This document shows positions 45,074 to 54,967 of a stretch of 64,000 nucleotides of DNA, in pieces. This stretch comes from Paracoccaceae bacterium. Its GTDB lineage: Bacteria > Pseudomonadota > Alphaproteobacteria > Rhodobacterales > Rhodobacteraceae. The DNA lies in assembly GCA_017854585.1 (NCBI GenBank), contig JAFMHK010000009.1, forward strand, positions 49,033-113,032. The letters run 5' to 3'. Every line of letters starts with the position of its first letter. The stretch's first letter is position 1. The position numbers and the translations under genes are program-made. The notes under the pieces were generated by a model that was given only the letters and a program-made list of their open reading frames with translations, was not told where the DNA came from and searched no databases.

Positions 45074-46231
45074 ATGACCACCGCCCTTTCCGCGCGGGAA
45101 CTGCTTGAAAAACTGGTTTCTTTCCCGACCGTTAGTCGGGATTCGAACTTGGAGCTTGTCGATTGGGTGGAGGCATACTTGAACGGTCTGGGCGTGACCT
45201 GCCACCGCGATTTTGACGAGACCGGGCTCAAGGCCTCGCTTTACGCACATATCGGCCCCGAGGTGGATGGCGGCGTGATCTTGTCAGGCCACACCGATGT
45301 GGTGCCCGTGGACGGTCAGGACTGGGACACCGATCCGTTCACCGTTGTGGAAAAGGATGGCAAGCTTTACGGGCGCGGCACCTGCGACATGAAGGGCTTT
45401 GATGCGCTGGCGCTTGCGCTGGTCGCGCCAGCCCTGAAGCGCGGGTTGAAACGCCCGCTGCAAATCTGCCTGACGCGCGACGAGGAGATCGGCTGCCGTG
45501 GTGCGCCCCCGATGATCGCCCACATGGAGGGCCGGATGCCGCGCGCATCGCTTGCCATCATCGGAGAGCCGACGAGCATGCGGACGGTGACCGGCCACAA
45601 GGGCGGCACGGGCTTCGACATGCATTTGCGGGGGTTCGAGGTGCATTCGTCGCTGCAGGATCGGGGTGTCTCGGCCATCATGGAAGGCGCCAAGCTGATC
45701 AACTGGGCCAACCAGATGAACGCGGAAAACCGGGCCAACGCCGACCCCAACAGCGCGTTCGACCCGCCATACACCACCGTCCATGTGGGCAAGATCGAAG
45801 GTGGCACCGCCCATAATATCACCGCCAAGGATTGCCGGTTCGTGCTGTCGTTCCGGGTGATTCCCTCCGAAAACCCGCAAGACTGGGCCGACCGCTACCT
45901 GACCGAGGTGCGCAAGCTGGAGGCGCAGATGCAAGCGGTGCATCCGTCGTGCTTCATCGAGGCCAAGCCGTTGTGGGAGGTGCCGGGGTTGGCACCCGAA
46001 GTGGAGGGCGAGGCCGAAGCGCTGGTCCGCCGCATCACCGGCGACAACGCCACCCACGCCGTCAGTTTTGGCACCGAGGCCGGGCAGTTTCAGGCCGGGG
46101 GGTATTCCGCCGTGGTCTGCGGGCCGGGCAATATCGAACAGGCGCACCAGCAGAATGAATTCATCACGCTGGAGGAGTTCGCCAAGGGTGAGGCGTTCAT
46201 GGCCCGCTTGCTGGATATTCTTTGCGAATGA
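45074..46231 (+). CDS. argE: Acetylornithine deacetylase-like M20 peptidase (ArgE/DapE family)
   Basis: A 385-residue zinc amidohydrolase annotated by family as N2-acetylornithine deacetylase. Metal and catalytic motifs are LSGHTDVVPVDGQDW, GRGTCDMKGFDA and TRDEEIGCRGA; the dimerisation domain begins near HKGGTGFDMHLRGFEVHSS. The ATG at 45074 follows GGAG. It heads an operon running rightwards with a flavoenzyme and four more M20 enzymes, opposite a peptide-type transporter. Because of that setting its real substrate may be another N-acyl amino acid rather than an arginine-pathway intermediate. Confidence 0.88.
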   Translation: MTTALSARELLEKLVSFPTVSRDSNLELVDWVEAYLNGLGVTCHRDFDETGLKASLYAHIGPEVDGGVILSGHTDVVPVDGQDWDTDPFTVVEKDGKLYGRGTCDMKGFDALALALVAPALKRGLKRPLQICLTRDEEIGCRGAPPMIAHMEGRMPRASLAIIGEPTSMRTVTGHKGGTGFDMHLRGFEVHSSLQDRGVSAIMEGAKLINWANQMNAENRANADPNSAFDPPYTTVHVGKIEGGTAHNITAKDCRFVLSFRVIPSENPQDWADRYLTEVRKLEAQMQAVHPSCFIEAKPLWEVPGLAPEVEGEAEALVRRITGDNATHAVSFGTEAGQFQAGGYSAVVCGPGNIEQAHQQNEFITLEEFAKGEAFMARLLDILCE

Positions 46232-47571
46232 ACCTGCCGGTTCATGCCCGATCACCTGTTGAACATCCCGGTCCGCCCCCTGCGGAGACCGACGTGGTGA
46301 TCATTGGCGGCGGCATCATCGGCGTGATGACAGGCTGGCAGCTGGTACAAAAAGGCGTGCGGGCCGTCGTCGTCGAGAAGGGCCGGGTTGCGGGCGAACA
46401 GACCAGTCGCAATTGGGGCTGGATCCGGCAGCAGGGGCGCCATGCCTCGGAGATCCCGATCATGGCCGAGGCCAACCGGCTGTGGCGGGCGATGGCGAAA
46501 CAGACCAACGAAGATATCGGACTGCGGCAGGCGGGGGTCACCTATCTGGCCAAGGATGCCGCCGAAATGGCGCGGTACGAGACGTGGATGAACAGCGCCG
46601 CGGCGCATGACATCGATACAAGACTGTTGAGCGGAGCCGAGGTGGCGCAAGCGCTGCCGGGGCTGTCACGCAGTTATCCCGGCGCAATGCAGACGCCCAG
46701 TGATTTGCGGGCCGAACCTTGGGTGGCAATTTCCGCGCTGGCCCGCGCGGCGGTGCGTGACGGGTTGGTCATTGTTGAAAACTGTGCGGTGCGTGGTCTG
46801 GATATGGCGGCAGGCCGGGTGGCGGGCGTGGTGACCGAAGCCGGACCGATCGCTGCGCCATCGGTCGTGTTGGCGGGCGGCGCATGGTCGGCATTGTTCC
46901 TGCGAAGGCATGGCGTGGCGTTGCCGCAACTGTCCGTCCGCGCCAACGTCCTTGTGACGGAACCCCTGTCGCAGCCCTTCGAGACGGCGGCTGCGGATCA
47001 CAAGATCTCGTGGCGACCGCGGATGGATGGCGGGTTCACGGTGGCCCCAAAGTCATACCCTGAACTGTTCGTCGGGCCGGATGCGTTTCGTGCACTGCCT
47101 GCCTATGCCGGGCAGCTCAAGGCCGATCCGCTTGGCGTGAAATTACGCCCCGCAGCGCCAAGCGGCTACCCCGATGCATGGGGCACGCCGCGGCGCTGGG
47201 CCGACGATGCCGAAAGCCCGTTCGAACGAATGCGCATTCTGAACCCCACCCCGAACCGTCGAAAGATCGCCGAGATCCTTGGGCAATTCGCGGACCGGTT
47301 CCCCGGCCTTGGGCCGGTCAAGATGCGCACGTCATGGGCGGGCATGATCGATACCATGCCCGATGTCTTGCCGGTTGTGGATCATGTTGGCCCCATTCCG
47401 GGCCTGACGCTTGCGACGGGAATGAGTGGTCATGGCTTTGGCATCGGCCCGGCCATTGGCCGCATCGTCGCCGATCTGGTGATGGGCGCGGCGCCCGGCC
47501 ATGACATGCGCAGTTTCCGGTTTGCCCGTTTTTCAGACGGCTCGCCCATACGTCCCGGTCCCGGCCCCTGA
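46228..47571 (+). CDS. FAD-dependent oxidoreductase of the D-amino-acid oxidase (DAO) family
   Basis: A 447-residue flavoenzyme. Near residue 25 VVIIGGGIIGVMTGWQL is the dinucleotide-binding motif, and QTSRNWGWIRQQGR follows, as in DAO-family oxidases and dehydrogenases of secondary amines. The C-terminal GLTLATGMSGHGFGIGPAIG closes the FAD site. The ATG overlaps the argE-like stop (ATGA). DAO enzymes oxidise D-amino acids, sarcosine-like N-alkyl amino acids or opines; this fits a role after deacylation in this operon, but the substrate is inference. No signal peptide. Confidence 0.88.
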   Translation: MNLPVHARSPVEHPGPPPAETDVVIIGGGIIGVMTGWQLVQKGVRAVVVEKGRVAGEQTSRNWGWIRQQGRHASEIPIMAEANRLWRAMAKQTNEDIGLRQAGVTYLAKDAAEMARYETWMNSAAAHDIDTRLLSGAEVAQALPGLSRSYPGAMQTPSDLRAEPWVAISALARAAVRDGLVIVENCAVRGLDMAAGRVAGVVTEAGPIAAPSVVLAGGAWSALFLRRHGVALPQLSVRANVLVTEPLSQPFETAAADHKISWRPRMDGGFTVAPKSYPELFVGPDAFRALPAYAGQLKADPLGVKLRPAAPSGYPDAWGTPRRWADDAESPFERMRILNPTPNRRKIAEILGQFADRFPGLGPVKMRTSWAGMIDTMPDVLPVVDHVGPIPGLTLATGMSGHGFGIGPAIGRIVADLVMGAAPGHDMRSFRFARFSDGSPIRPGPGP

Positions 47572-47634
47572 AACGCTTGCGGCGCCGATCCTGTATGGAC
47601 ACACTGTCATTCTGCCAATTCAAGGACCTTTCCC

Positions 47635-48807
47635 ATGCCAGTCAAGAACCGCCTTGCCGAACTGCACGCCGAGATCACCGCATGGCGGCGTCAGATCCAC
47701 GCGAACCCGGAACTGCAGTATGACCTGCCGCAAACCACCGCGTTCGTCGAATCGCAGCTCAAGAGCTTTGGTGTCGACGAGATCGTGACGGGGATTGGCC
47801 GATCAGGCATTGTCGCCGTGATCAAGGGCAAGACGGATACGGCCGGGAAATGCGTGGGCCTGCGTGCGGATATGGACGCGCTGCCGATGGATGAAGTGAC
47901 GGGGCTGGATTATGCCAGCACCACGCCGGGCAAGATGCACGCCTGCGGTCATGACGGGCACACCGCGATGTTGCTGGGGGCCGCGAAATACCTTGCCGAG
48001 ACGCGGAATTTTGATGGCACTGTTTGCCTGATATTCCAACCGGCAGAGGAAGGCGGCGCAGGCGGCAAGGCCATGGTCGATGATGGGATGATGGACCGTT
48101 TTGGCATCAAGGAAGTCTATGGCATGCACAACGAGCCGGGGTTGGCTGTCGGGGAATTCGGCGTGGCGCCCGGCCCGATCATGGCGGCGGCGGACGAGTT
48201 CGAGGTGACGATCGTGGGCAAGGGTGGCCATGCGGCGCAGCCCCACAACTGCATCGACCCCAGCCCGGCGACCTGCGCCATGGTGATGGCACTGCAAACC
48301 GTGGCCAGCCGGAACGTGGACCCTTTGAAGCAGATCGTCGTTTCGGTTTGCACGATCAAGACCAGTTCCGAGGCGTTCAACGTGATCCCGGCATCCGTCT
48401 TGGTGCGCGGCACGGTGCGCACGCTGGACGAGGGTGTGCGGGATCTGGCGGAGGAACGGGTATGCGCGCTTATCACCGCGACCGCCGAGGCGTATGGCTG
48501 CACGGCGGAACTGCGGTACGAGCGCGGGTATCCCGTGACCGTCAATCATGAGGCAAACGCCCGGATCGCGGCGGATGTCGCCGAGGCCGTGGCGGGGCAG
48601 GGACGTGTGCATTACGGACGCCCGCCGCGCATGGGCGCCGAGGATTTCAGCTATATGCTGCTGGAACGGCCCGGTGCGTTCATCAACGTCGGCAACGGTG
48701 ACAGCGCCAAGGTGCATCACCCGGCCTACAACTTCAACGACGATGCCATACCTTATGGGTGCAGCTTTTTCGCCGAACTGGTGGAACGCAGGATGCCCGC
48801 CGCCTGA
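47635..48807 (+). CDS. M20 family amidohydrolase, tandem paralogue 1
   Basis: A 390-residue hippurate-hydrolase/IAA-amino-acid-hydrolase-type enzyme (M20D). Metal ligands sit in MHACGHDGHT (Cys104, His106), PAEEGGAGG (catalytic Glu), VYGMHNEPG and MGAEDFSYML, with the last His in HHPAYNFNDD. Such enzymes cleave N-acyl or N-aroyl amino acids. Its first 110 residues align without gaps to the three following genes. It lies 63 bases after the flavoenzyme gene and 13 before paralogue 2. Confidence 0.92.
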   Translation: MPVKNRLAELHAEITAWRRQIHANPELQYDLPQTTAFVESQLKSFGVDEIVTGIGRSGIVAVIKGKTDTAGKCVGLRADMDALPMDEVTGLDYASTTPGKMHACGHDGHTAMLLGAAKYLAETRNFDGTVCLIFQPAEEGGAGGKAMVDDGMMDRFGIKEVYGMHNEPGLAVGEFGVAPGPIMAAADEFEVTIVGKGGHAAQPHNCIDPSPATCAMVMALQTVASRNVDPLKQIVVSVCTIKTSSEAFNVIPASVLVRGTVRTLDEGVRDLAEERVCALITATAEAYGCTAELRYERGYPVTVNHEANARIAADVAEAVAGQGRVHYGRPPRMGAEDFSYMLLERPGAFINVGNGDSAKVHHPAYNFNDDAIPYGCSFFAELVERRMPAA

Positions 48808-48820
48808 GGAGGATGCGCCG

Positions 48821-49990
48821 ATGCCGATCAAGAACCGACTGGCCGAGATGCTGCCCGAGATCATCGCGTGGCGTCAGGACATCCACGCCCATCCCGAGTT
48901 GCGTTTTGCCGAGCATCGAACGGCGGCCATGGTGGCCCGGAAGCTGCGCGATTTCGGGTGCGATGATGTGGTGGAAGGTGTGGGCAAGACCGGCGTGATC
49001 GGCGTGATCCATGGGCGTGGCAAAGGCTCGGGCCGGGTGATCGGGTTTCGCGCGGACATGGACGCGCTGCCGATAACGGAGGCGACGGGGTTGGCGCATG
49101 CCAGCACGTCACCGGGCAAGATGCATGCCTGCGGCCATGACGGGCACACCGCCATGTTGCTGGGGGCCGCGCAATACATGGCCGAGACAAGGGCATTTGA
49201 CGGCACCGTGGTCTTGGTTTTTCAACCCGCCGAGGAAGGCGGGGGTGGCGCGCGCGCCATGGTGGATGACGGCATGCTGGACCGTTTCGGCGTTCAGGAG
49301 ATCTATGGCATGCACAATTGGCCGGGCCTGCCGGTGGGAAGTTTTGCCACCCGCGTCGGGCCATTGATGGCGGCGGCCGATTTCTTTGACATTCGCCTGC
49401 GCGGCAAGGGGGGGCATGGTGCCATGCCGCACCAGACGGTCGATACCACCGTCGCGGCCGCTCAGGTGGTGATGGCGCTGCAACAGATCGTGGCGCGGAA
49501 TGTCGACCCCTTGAAGCCTGCGGTCCTGTCGATCTGCGCGCTGCATACAGACAGCGATACGCATAACGTGATCGCGGGCGAAGCGGTGCTGAAAGGCACC
49601 GTGCGCTACCTGCATCCCGAAGTGCAAAGCCTGATCCGGTCGCGGATTGACGAAGTCGCGCGCGCCACCGCCGCCGCTTGCGGTGCCGAAGCGGTGCTGG
49701 AATATCGCCCATGCGTGCCGCCCACGATCAATGCGCCCGAAACCGTCGCCCATGCCATCGCGGCAGCGCAGGCCGTGGCCGGCGCCGTCCAGACCGATAT
49801 TGCCCCCGTGATGGGTGGCGAGGATTTCGCCGATTTCCTGACCGAGCGCCCCGGCGCTTTCATCTTTGTCGGAAATGGCGATAGTGCCGCGTTGCACCAC
49901 CCGACCTACGAATTCAACGATGACGCGATCGCAGCCGGGTGTAGCTGGTTTGCCACCTTGGCCGAACAGCAGATGCCATTGCGACACTAG
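48821..49990 (+). CDS. M20 family amidohydrolase, tandem paralogue 2
   Basis: A 389-residue M20D amidohydrolase. Cys104 and His106 are in MHACGHDGHT, then PAEEGGGGA, IYGMHNWPG and MGGEDFADFL, so the active site is complete. A good AGGAGG stands eight bases before the ATG at 48821. It differs from its neighbours in the C-terminus (EQQMPLRH instead of the RMPAA ending) and in the specificity region after residue 170 (SFATRVGPLMAAADFFDIRL), which suggests a different acyl or amino acid preference. Confidence 0.92.
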   Translation: MPIKNRLAEMLPEIIAWRQDIHAHPELRFAEHRTAAMVARKLRDFGCDDVVEGVGKTGVIGVIHGRGKGSGRVIGFRADMDALPITEATGLAHASTSPGKMHACGHDGHTAMLLGAAQYMAETRAFDGTVVLVFQPAEEGGGGARAMVDDGMLDRFGVQEIYGMHNWPGLPVGSFATRVGPLMAAADFFDIRLRGKGGHGAMPHQTVDTTVAAAQVVMALQQIVARNVDPLKPAVLSICALHTDSDTHNVIAGEAVLKGTVRYLHPEVQSLIRSRIDEVARATAAACGAEAVLEYRPCVPPTINAPETVAHAIAAAQAVAGAVQTDIAPVMGGEDFADFLTERPGAFIFVGNGDSAALHHPTYEFNDDAIAAGCSWFATLAEQQMPLRH

Positions 49991-50008
49991 CAAGGAAAGA
50001 CAGACGCC

Positions 50009-51175
50009 ATGCCGATCAAGAACCGCTTTGCCGAATTGCTGCCCGAAATCACCGCATGGCGGCGGGAACTGCATGAAAACCCCGAACTCAGCTATGCCGA
50101 GCACAAGACCGCCGCGTTCGTCGCGGACAAACTGCGCAGCTTCGGCTGTGACGAGGTGACCGAGGGGGTCGGCGGCACGGGCGTGGTCGGGATCATCCGG
50201 GGCAAGGCCAATGCGTCGGGTCGCGCGGTGGCGTTGCGCGCGGATATGGATGCGCTGCCGATTCATGAGATCACGGGATTGGACTATGCGTCCAAGACAC
50301 CCGGCGTGATGCATGCCTGCGGCCATGACGGGCATACCGCGATGCTGTTGGGGGCCGCGCAATACATGGCCGAGACGCGGAATTTCGATGGCACCGTGGT
50401 CTTGATTTTCCAACCTGCGGAAGAAGGCGGCGCAGGCGCCAAGGCGATGATCGACGATGGTCTTCTGGACCGCTGGAAGATTGACGAGTTCTACGGCATC
50501 CACAACGCGCCGGGCATTCCGGCTGGCGACTTTGCCACGTGTGCGGGGCCGTTGCAGGCATCGTCCGACGAATTCGAGATCATTGTCACGGGCAAGGGTG
50601 GCCACGCGGCGGAACCGCATAATGCGGTCGATACCGTGTTGGTCGCGTCACAGATCGTGGTGAGCCTGCACAGCATCGTATCGCGCAATATCGATGCGTT
50701 GAAGCGTGTGGTGCTGACGGTGGCGACGTTCAAGACGGATTCGAACGCCTCCAACATCATCCCCGAAACCGCGCGGATGGAGGGGACGGTGCGCTGCCTC
50801 GACCCTGACATGCGTTTATTTGCCGAAGAGCGCGTTCGCCGTGTGGCGGAAGACACCGCCAGTGCATTCGGCGCCAAGGCCGAGGTGATCTGGATGCCCG
50901 GCTATCCCGTCACCGTCAACGATGCGTCCGCCGTGGCCAGCGCCGCCGAGGCCGCCCGCGCGCTGGGCGTCAAGGTGGACGACACGGCAAAGCCGATCAT
51001 GCCGTCGGAGGATTTCAGCTATTTTCTGGAGGAACGCCCCGGCGCCTATGTTTTTCTTGGCAATGGCGACAGTGCCATGTGCCATCACCCCAAGTATAAC
51101 TTCAACGACGAGGCGATCCCATTCGGGTGCAGCTTCTTCGCCGAAATCGCCGAGCGACGCATGCCCGCCGCCTGA
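50009..51175 (+). CDS. M20 family amidohydrolase, tandem paralogue 3
   Basis: A 388-residue M20D amidohydrolase. The site residues are MHACGHDGHT, PAEEGGAGA, FYGIHNAPG (Ile where the others have Met) and MPSEDFSYFL. The sequence MPSEDF replaces the usual MGGEDF/MGAEDF, a change next to a metal ligand that may alter specificity. The gene is 18 bases after paralogue 2 and 20 before paralogue 4. Complete, with no frameshift. Confidence 0.92.
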   Translation: MPIKNRFAELLPEITAWRRELHENPELSYAEHKTAAFVADKLRSFGCDEVTEGVGGTGVVGIIRGKANASGRAVALRADMDALPIHEITGLDYASKTPGVMHACGHDGHTAMLLGAAQYMAETRNFDGTVVLIFQPAEEGGAGAKAMIDDGLLDRWKIDEFYGIHNAPGIPAGDFATCAGPLQASSDEFEIIVTGKGGHAAEPHNAVDTVLVASQIVVSLHSIVSRNIDALKRVVLTVATFKTDSNASNIIPETARMEGTVRCLDPDMRLFAEERVRRVAEDTASAFGAKAEVIWMPGYPVTVNDASAVASAAEAARALGVKVDDTAKPIMPSEDFSYFLEERPGAYVFLGNGDSAMCHHPKYNFNDEAIPFGCSFFAEIAERRMPAA

Positions 51176-51195
51176 CCAACAAGGAGAGACTACCA

Positions 51196-52359
51196 ATGCC
51201 CGTCAAGAACCGATTTGCCGAGTTGCTGCCCGAAATCACCGCATGGCGGCGCGATATCCACGAACATCCCGAAGTGCTGTTCGATACCCACCGCACCTCC
51301 GCTTTGGTTGCCGAAAAACTGCGGGAGTTCGGCTGCGACGAGATCGTGACCGGCATTGGCCGCACGGGTGTGGTCGGCATTATCAAGGGCAAGACGAACA
51401 CCTCGGGCAAGACCATCGGCCTGCGTGCCGATATGGATGCCCTGCCGATGACCGAGGAAACCGGGCTGGACTATGCCTCCAAGACGCCGGGCGCGATGCA
51501 TGCGTGCGGCCATGACGGACATACCGCCATGTTGTTGGGCGCGGCCAAATACCTTGCGGAGACACGGAATTTCGACGGGACGGTCGCGATCATCTTCCAA
51601 CCGGCAGAGGAAGGCGGCGGCGGCGGCAAGGAAATGGTCGATGACGGCATGATGGACCGCTGGAAAATCAACGAGGTTTACGGGATGCACAACTGGCCGG
51701 GGATGCCGACCGGCAGTTTCGCCATCCGGCCCGGCGCGTTCTTCGCCGCCACGGCGCAGTTTGACATCTACCTGACCGGCAAAGGCGGGCACGCCGCGAA
51801 ACCGCATGAAACCGTTGATACGACAGTAATGGCCAGCCACGTCGTCTTGGCGCTGCAATCCATCGCCAGCCGGAATGCGGACCCGATCAAGCAAATCGTG
51901 GTCAGCGTCACCAGCTTCGAGACGGGGTCGAACGCCTATAACGTCATCCCCGAAACGGTGCACCTGCGGGGCACGGTCCGCACGATGGACGCGGATATCG
52001 CCGATCTGGCCGAAAAGCGGTTGACCGAGATCGCCGAGGGGACGGCCGCCATGATGGGCGGCAGCGCACAGGTGGATTACCGGCGCGGCTATCCTGTGAT
52101 GGCCAATTCCGAGGAACAGACGGAGTTCGCGGCGGATGTGGCGCGGTCGGTTTCTGGCAATTGCGAGGAAGCGCCGTTGGTCATGGGGGGTGAGGATTTC
52201 GCCTACATGACGATCGCCCGCCCCGGTGCCTACATCCTGATGGGCAACGGCGACACGGCCAGCGTGCATCATCCCAAATACAACTTCAACGATGAGGCGA
52301 TCCCTGCAGGATGCAGCTGGTGGGCCGAAATCGTGGAAAAACGGATGCCCGCCGCCTGA
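51196..52359 (+). CDS. M20 family amidohydrolase, tandem paralogue 4
   Basis: A 387-residue M20D amidohydrolase, last of the array. MHACGHDGHT, PAEEGGGGG, VYGMHNWPG and MGGEDFAYMT are all present. By my hand count it shares about 78 of the first 110 residues with paralogue 1. AAGGAGAG lies nine bases before the ATG at 51196. The gene ends at a long hairpin shared with the convergent Hsp70-like gene, so the operon 45074-52359 probably terminates here. Confidence 0.92.
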   Translation: MPVKNRFAELLPEITAWRRDIHEHPEVLFDTHRTSALVAEKLREFGCDEIVTGIGRTGVVGIIKGKTNTSGKTIGLRADMDALPMTEETGLDYASKTPGAMHACGHDGHTAMLLGAAKYLAETRNFDGTVAIIFQPAEEGGGGGKEMVDDGMMDRWKINEVYGMHNWPGMPTGSFAIRPGAFFAATAQFDIYLTGKGGHAAKPHETVDTTVMASHVVLALQSIASRNADPIKQIVVSVTSFETGSNAYNVIPETVHLRGTVRTMDADIADLAEKRLTEIAEGTAAMMGGSAQVDYRRGYPVMANSEEQTEFAADVARSVSGNCEEAPLVMGGEDFAYMTIARPGAYILMGNGDTASVHHPKYNFNDEAIPAGCSWWAEIVEKRMPAA

Positions 52360-52390
52360 ACGGGGGCGAGGGGTCAGCCCCGCGCACCGA

Positions 52391-52433
52391 TGGATGGAAT
52401 GCCGGTCCGGGGACGGATCTGGCATTCCGTCCA
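52391..52433. terminator. Bidirectional hairpin between amidohydrolase array and Hsp70-like gene
   Basis: A 13-bp stem with one G-T wobble (TGGATGGAATGCC paired with GGCATTCCGTCCA) around a 17-base loop, followed at 52444-52460 by a second small dyad TCAATTC/GAATTGA. It lies between two convergent gene ends. No T run is present, so it is a probable rather than classical terminator. Confidence 0.5.
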
Positions 52434-52467
52434 TGACGCGCGTTCAATTCGTGGAATTGACGATCGG

Positions 52468-53730
52468 TCAGGCGTTGCCACGGCCGGGTGCAGATGCAAC
52501 CGACAACCCGTCGGCAACAGCAGTGAACACGTCGGCGAATGAATGCCCGGCGTCGGGAAACAGCGCCTTCATGGTGTCCGAAACCATCGACATCAGGCTG
52601 GAACCACCAACATAGATCACGCGGTTCACCTGAGCGGGATTCAGATCCGCGCGGCGCAGTGTCTCGTGCGCGCCGTCGCGCAAGAGCATCGCAAAGGGTG
52701 CAAGTACCGCGTTCAGCGCGTCGGATGACAAGGGCGCGACAAGGCCCGGCGCGATCTGGTGCAGCGCGATGGCGGACCCTGCGTCGCCGCCATTTGCGGC
52801 AATCTTGCCGCGTTCGACGGCAAATGCGAGGTCATGCCCAAGTTCATCCCTCAGCACCGCTGCCAGCCGCGCCATCTTTTCCGGTTCATGGGCCAATCGG
52901 GTCATTTCATCGACCATGCGGCGGTTTTGCGCGGTATAGACGAAGGGGATCTTTTCCCATGTCGCCAAGTCGTTGAAGATCGCGCCGGGTACGGGTGATG
53001 CGCCCGGTCCGAACAGTTTGCGCAACTGTGTTCCCTTGCCCAGCAATGGCATGACGCGGTCGATGTTTATGGCGCGGTCAAAATCGGTTCCCCCGATGCG
53101 GACACCGTGACTGGCCATGATCGTCACACCATGGGCACCGCTTTGGAACAGCGAAAAGTCCGAGGTGCCGCCCCCGATATCAACGATCAACCCGATCTCG
53201 CCCGCGTGGTCCAGCGCACCGTTTGCGATGGCGGCCGCCTCGGGTTCGGGCATGAAATCGACATCGCTGAAACCGGCAGCCAGATAGCAGGCCCGCAGAT
53301 CCGCTGCGGCTTGGGTTTCCCGCGGGTCGTCGATGCCGTGAAACACGACCGGACGACCCGAAAGCGCCCGGTCGAACCTCAGGCCGGTCTGTGCCTCGGC
53401 CCGGGTCTTGATCTGGCTAAGGAAGCGGGCGATGATCTCCACGAACGTGACGCTCTGGTTCAGGATATGGCGTTTTTCGTGCATCACCGACGTGCCCAGC
53501 ACGCGCTTGAGCGCCCGCATGAACCTTCCGTCAAGGCCGTCAAGCAAGGCCTGATTGGCCGGATCGCCCATCAGGGTCTGCCGCGTCTCGAAATCGAAAA
53601 AGAACGTCGTCGGCAGGGTTGTGCGGCCCGGCGACATCTCGATCAGCCGGGGCTTGCCGTCGCACAGATACCCAGCCGCCGAATTCGACGTGCCGAAATC
53701 GATACCTAGCGCGTGGCCCGTCACTGCCAT
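52468..53730 (-). CDS. Hsp70-family ATPase (YegD-like)
   Basis: A 420-residue protein with the actin-like ATPase fold of Hsp70: LGIDFGTSNSAAGYL (phosphate 1), VDIGGGTSDFSLF (phosphate 2) and VIYVGGSSLMSMV (adenosine). It has no substrate-binding beta domain or lid, so it is not DnaK but resembles E. coli YegD. Client and role are unknown. It is alone on its strand here, with moaA 130 bases upstream in the same direction. Complete. Confidence 0.88.
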   Translation of the reverse strand: MAVTGHALGIDFGTSNSAAGYLCDGKPRLIEMSPGRTTLPTTFFFDFETRQTLMGDPANQALLDGLDGRFMRALKRVLGTSVMHEKRHILNQSVTFVEIIARFLSQIKTRAEAQTGLRFDRALSGRPVVFHGIDDPRETQAAADLRACYLAAGFSDVDFMPEPEAAAIANGALDHAGEIGLIVDIGGGTSDFSLFQSGAHGVTIMASHGVRIGGTDFDRAINIDRVMPLLGKGTQLRKLFGPGASPVPGAIFNDLATWEKIPFVYTAQNRRMVDEMTRLAHEPEKMARLAAVLRDELGHDLAFAVERGKIAANGGDAGSAIALHQIAPGLVAPLSSDALNAVLAPFAMLLRDGAHETLRRADLNPAQVNRVIYVGGSSLMSMVSDTMKALFPDAGHSFADVFTAVADGLSVASAPGRGNA

Positions 53731-53860
53731 TTCCGGCGCCTCCAGATGCTAAAATGCAAAGCGTGCGTCTATGGGGCGGGGGTGTGGAGGTCAACGGGTG
53801 ATCATGCCCCATGGCGGACATCGGCCTGCGCCCGGTCCGGCGCGTTGGCACACGTCGGGT

Positions 53861-54880
53861 TCAGCCCCCGGTGTGGCTCATGTGGCGGGTCATCTGGCCA
53901 TCCACGGTCGCGCGCGAATAGTCGAAATCGTGTCCCTTGGGCTTGCGCGCGATTGCGGCGCGGATGGCCTGCGCCAACTGCGCGTCATCGCCCGAGGCGC
54001 GCAGCGGCGCGCGCAGGTCCGCCATGTCTTCCTGTCCGAGGCACATATACAATTCGCCCGTGCAAGTCAGGCGCACGCGGTTGCACGATTCGCAGAAATT
54101 GTGGGTCAGTGGCGTGATGAAGCCGATCTTTTGACCCGTCTCGGCCAACTGGACATAACGCGCCGGGCCGCCGGTGCGCTCGGAAAGATCGACCAGCGTG
54201 AACCGCTCGGCCAGCCGCGCGCGCAGATCCTTCAGCGACCAGTATTGCGTCAGCCGGTTTTCGTTACCCAGATCACCCATCGGCATGACCTCGATGAACG
54301 TGAGGCCCATGTCGCGGCTGGCGCACCAGTCTTGCAGGGTGAACAGCTCATCCTCGTTGAACCCCTTGAGCGCGACGGCGTTGATCTTCACCTGAAGGCC
54401 AGCGGCCTGCGCGGCGTCGATGCCTTCCAGCACCTGTTTCAGACGGCCCCAGCGGGTGATTTCGGCGAATTTCGCGTCGTCGAGCGTATCGAGCGATATG
54501 TTCACCCGGCGGACGCCAGCAGCAAAAAGATCGTCGGCAAAGCGCGCCAGTTGGCTGCCATTGGTCGTCAGGGTCAATTCTTGGAGTGCGCCGCTGTCCA
54601 GATGACGCGACATGCGCTGGAAGAAGGTCATGATATCGCGGCGCACCAATGGCTCACCGCCGGTAATACGCAGCTTCTTGACACCAAGGCCGATGAAGGT
54701 GGTGCACATGCGGTCCAGTTCTTCCAGCGTCAGAAGCTCTTTCTTGGGCAGGAAGGTCATGTTTTCCGACATGCAGTAGACGCAGCGGAAATCGCAGCGA
54801 TCGGTCACCGACACGCGAAGATATGTGATCGCGCGGGCGAATGGGTCGATCAGGGGGGCGGCGGTCATGCTCATGCTCAT
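53861..54880 (-). CDS. moaA: GTP 3',8-cyclase MoaA (molybdenum cofactor synthesis)
   Basis: A 339-residue radical SAM enzyme starting molybdopterin synthesis from GTP. The SAM cluster is CDFRCVYC (Cys29, 33, 36). The C-terminal GTP-site cluster is CESC plus a third cysteine 14 residues on (Cys263, 266, 280). The essential C-terminal GG is present (SHTGG). Three ATGs (54880, 54874, 54868) are possible starts. Its product's cofactor is needed by the molybdenum hydroxylase encoded at 35.4-38.1 kb. Confidence 0.95.
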   Translation of the reverse strand: MSMSMTAAPLIDPFARAITYLRVSVTDRCDFRCVYCMSENMTFLPKKELLTLEELDRMCTTFIGLGVKKLRITGGEPLVRRDIMTFFQRMSRHLDSGALQELTLTTNGSQLARFADDLFAAGVRRVNISLDTLDDAKFAEITRWGRLKQVLEGIDAAQAAGLQVKINAVALKGFNEDELFTLQDWCASRDMGLTFIEVMPMGDLGNENRLTQYWSLKDLRARLAERFTLVDLSERTGGPARYVQLAETGQKIGFITPLTHNFCESCNRVRLTCTGELYMCLGQEDMADLRAPLRASGDDAQLAQAIRAAIARKPKGHDFDYSRATVDGQMTRHMSHTGG

Positions 54881-54967
54881 GGTGGGAAGCTAGGGGGTGG
54901 CGGAACCCAGCGCAAGGGCGGGTGCCGGACGTTGCCGTGCAATGGGAATGGGCCTAGGCTGGGTTTC

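Noticed and set aside
45074..46231. True arginine-biosynthesis argE
   Set aside because: Not excluded by motifs, but the operon with catabolic-type genes and the divergent importer make a catabolic N-acyl amino acid deacylase at least as likely, so the function is left at family level.
52468..53730. DnaK chaperone
   Set aside because: Only the ATPase domain is present; the peptide-binding beta domain and lid are missing, and no dnaJ or grpE is nearby.
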